From a bacterium (lineage in GTDB: Bacteria; SZUA-182; SZUA-191), in the NCBI GenBank assembly GCA_003230535.1, contig QIEW01000214.1:1-7313 (forward strand): 7,313 nt of DNA. The letters run 5' to 3'. The translations under genes were made by a program, and so were the position numbers. This document shows, one piece after another, positions 6,062 to 7,313 of this stretch. A model generated the notes under the pieces. The model was given only the letters and a program-made list of their open reading frames with translations. It was not told where the DNA came from and did not search any database. Within the stretch, counting starts at the first letter, position 1. Each line of letters begins with the position of its first letter.

Positions 6062-6209
6062 CTAGTGTTGCGTCAACTTTAAAATGTCGCTTGATTTACC
6101 CCCTCATCCTAACCTTCTCCCCCCAGGGGAGAAGGGACTTAAGCTTCCTCTCAGAGGATTGAGGTGAGGGGGGAAGACATACGACAATTTATGCTTGACT
6201 TGCCACTAG
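6062..6209. mobile_element. MITE-like element with imperfect terminal inverted repeats
   Basis: The ends align as inverted repeats without gaps: 6062-6089 against the reverse complement of 6182-6209 matches at 20 of 28 positions, beginning CTAGTG at both ends. The core is a nested palindrome: CCCCCTCA (6099-6106) against TGAGGGGG (6165-6172), enclosing the perfect 10-bp stem CCTTCTCCCC/GGGGAGAAGG (6113-6122, 6126-6135). There is no ORF. A TA just inside each CTAG (6063-6064 and 6207-6208) could be a TA target duplication of the IS630/mariner type, making the element 6065-6206; this is inference. The right end overlaps the stop codon of the glycogen synthase gene. Confidence 0.55.
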
Positions 6210-7313
6210 TTCTCTTTAGATTCAATTGCAGGCAGATATAATTCATTGATATACTTTTCCGCTGATGTTGACCATGAAAACCTTTCCTGGAAACCTCTTT
6301 TTTGAAGTTGGCGAAATTCATCTTTATTGTCCCTATACATCATCAAAGCATCATGAACAGTTTTTATGAGAGCTCGAAGCACATCGTCTTTAGCAGACCC
6401 ATTAAAACCAAATCCTGTCCCATTTTTTTTATCATGAGGCTTTACTGTATCTACTAATCCACCGGTCCATCTTACTAATGGAGGGGTTGCATAACTGAGC
6501 GATTCCATTTGTGTTATGCCGCACGGTTCAAATAAACTCGGCATTAAGAAAATGTCGCTTCCCAAACTTATCTGTCTTGCTTTATCCTTGTCAAAAGCAA
6601 TTGTACACGCATAATTTTTTCTACGGAGCGCCCTAAGAAAATCTTCATAACTTACAGCATTTAAAAATCTTTTAGTGGCAACATTTCCGATAAAGGATTC
6701 GTATTCTTCCTGACCTGTGGCAAGAATTGCGACATTTACTCCGGGAATGTCAATGAGATGTTCCAGCACGCTTTTATTATCATTCTTATAATTTACTACT
6801 TCAGTTAAAAGCTTGAATTTCTGCTCAACAGCGCGGCCGACGAATCCCAGCAGAAATTTTTCGGATTTTTCAAAATATTTCCCAAGGTTATTTTTCATAC
6901 CATGCTTCTCTGCGAGAGTTTCATTAAATTTATCATCCGTCGGTTCAAACTTATATGAAAAACCATTTAATATTCCAATTAACCTTTCCTCGTTGTAGAG
7001 TTTTTCCGCAACCTCATGAAGGCCCTTCCCTCCTTCAAAATATTTTTGAGGATCTTCCGGTTTCGTCATCTCTTTGCAGTAAGTCAGGCTTACCGTATTT
7101 GCCATATGAGAAAGCTGGAGGCCAAGTTTCAGCGCGTTCACATTATTCCATTCCTTGTGCGGATCAATAAATAAAGGTCCCGCTTTTCCATCATTTAAAA
7201 TCTTATCAATCTGCCAGCCTACTATTGCCTTTCTCCAGATATTGCCTTGATATCCAACATTATGAATAGTCAACACTCGTCTTTGAGGCATTCCCTCCAT
7301 AATCATCCTGCCA
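6206..7313 (-). CDS. glgA: Glycogen/starch synthase (GT5), 3' part; N-terminus beyond window
   Basis: Glucosyltransferase that adds glucose from a nucleotide sugar (usually ADP-glucose) to alpha-1,4-glucan chains in the cytoplasm. The frame stays open to the right edge, so the ATG at 7306 is an internal Met. Counting from it, visible motifs are TIHNVGYQG (13-21, a GT5 hallmark near the end of the N-terminal Rossmann domain), TVSLTY (71-76), ILNGFSY (112-118), FVGRAVEQK (155-163, with the R and K expected to hold the donor phosphates), MPSLFEPCGITQ (255-266, with E260 in the conserved FEPCG motif), TGGLVDTV (281-288) and GTGFGF (296-301). About 368 codons are present of an expected 480-550; the missing part should include the K-x-G-G donor site. 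Two positions differ from the common GT5 consensus: FS where VD usually follows ILNG, and F in place of G after QK. The stop TAG lies inside the right end of a MITE-like element. Confidence 0.9.
   Translation of the reverse strand, partial: GRMIMEGMPQRRVLTIHNVGYQGNIWRKAIVGWQIDKILNDGKAGPLFIDPHKEWNNVNALKLGLQLSHMANTVSLTYCKEMTKPEDPQKYFEGGKGLHEVAEKLYNEERLIGILNGFSYKFEPTDDKFNETLAEKHGMKNNLGKYFEKSEKFLLGFVGRAVEQKFKLLTEVVNYKNDNKSVLEHLIDIPGVNVAILATGQEEYESFIGNVATKRFLNAVSYEDFLRALRRKNYACTIAFDKDKARQISLGSDIFLMPSLFEPCGITQMESLSYATPPLVRWTGGLVDTVKPHDKKNGTGFGFNGSAKDDVLRALIKTVHDALMMYRDNKDEFRQLQKRGFQERFSWSTSAEKYINELYLPAIESKEN

Noticed and set aside
6113-6135. Intrinsic terminator for glycogen synthase
   Set aside because: The 10-bp stem is strong, but no T-run follows on the minus strand, and it lies inside the MITE-like palindrome.
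5739-6209. CRISPR array or attachment site reading of the repeat-rich spacer
   Set aside because: The repeats are different sequences, each palindromic, with no regular repeat-spacer period, no tRNA and no integrase.
1-7313. A novel defence or secretion system
   Set aside because: All five genes belong to recognised metabolic, peptidase or efflux families, and nothing ties them into one new system.

Overview
The window carries five protein-coding genes, all on the minus strand, so transcription runs from the right edge to the left. In transcription order they are: a glycogen/starch synthase whose N-terminus lies beyond the right edge; a GalT-type hexose-1-phosphate nucleotidylyltransferase; a lipoprotein zinc peptidase of family M28; and two adjacent TolC-family outer-membrane efflux proteins that overlap by one base. 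The spacers are AT-rich, and the genes themselves have moderate GC. TolC-type channels, Sec signal peptides and a lipobox lipoprotein point to a bacterium with two membranes. The glgA-galT pairing, the GT5 variant and the kinds of dispersed repeats recall environmental lineages such as Desulfobacterota, Nitrospirota or Omnitrophota. That placement is inference, and the sequence alone does not settle it.

Layout. 1-68: a GC-rich hairpin that probably ends the TolC operon. 69-3013: the TolC pair, with TAATG stop/start coupling. 3014-3357: AT-rich spacer with a 12-bp palindrome and short repeated motifs. 3358-4269: the M28 lipoprotein. 4270-4618: spacer with three phased CTGTAA hexamers just upstream of the M28 start and an 18-bp tandem duplication; a 70-codon plus-strand ORF here is probably not a gene. 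4619-5614: galT with a strong Shine-Dalgarno. 5615-6205: a 590-bp spacer packed with at least six different palindromic or dispersed repeat modules. The last module is a MITE-like element whose right end overlaps the stop codon of the glycogen synthase gene. 6206-7313: the C-terminal 368 codons of the glycogen synthase.

How the genes work together. glgA and galT form a sugar-nucleotide/glycogen pair that has probably been pushed apart by accumulated repeats. The TolC pair forms a separate two-gene unit with no periplasmic adaptor or inner-membrane pump in view. The M28 gene looks monocistronic. I see no defence system, CRISPR array, phage or complete transposon. The features that stand out are the duplicated TolC pair, in which one copy has an extra lysine/alanine-rich N-terminal domain and a degraded strand motif, the nest of repeats between glgA and galT, and several short repeated motifs in the spacers around the M28 gene.
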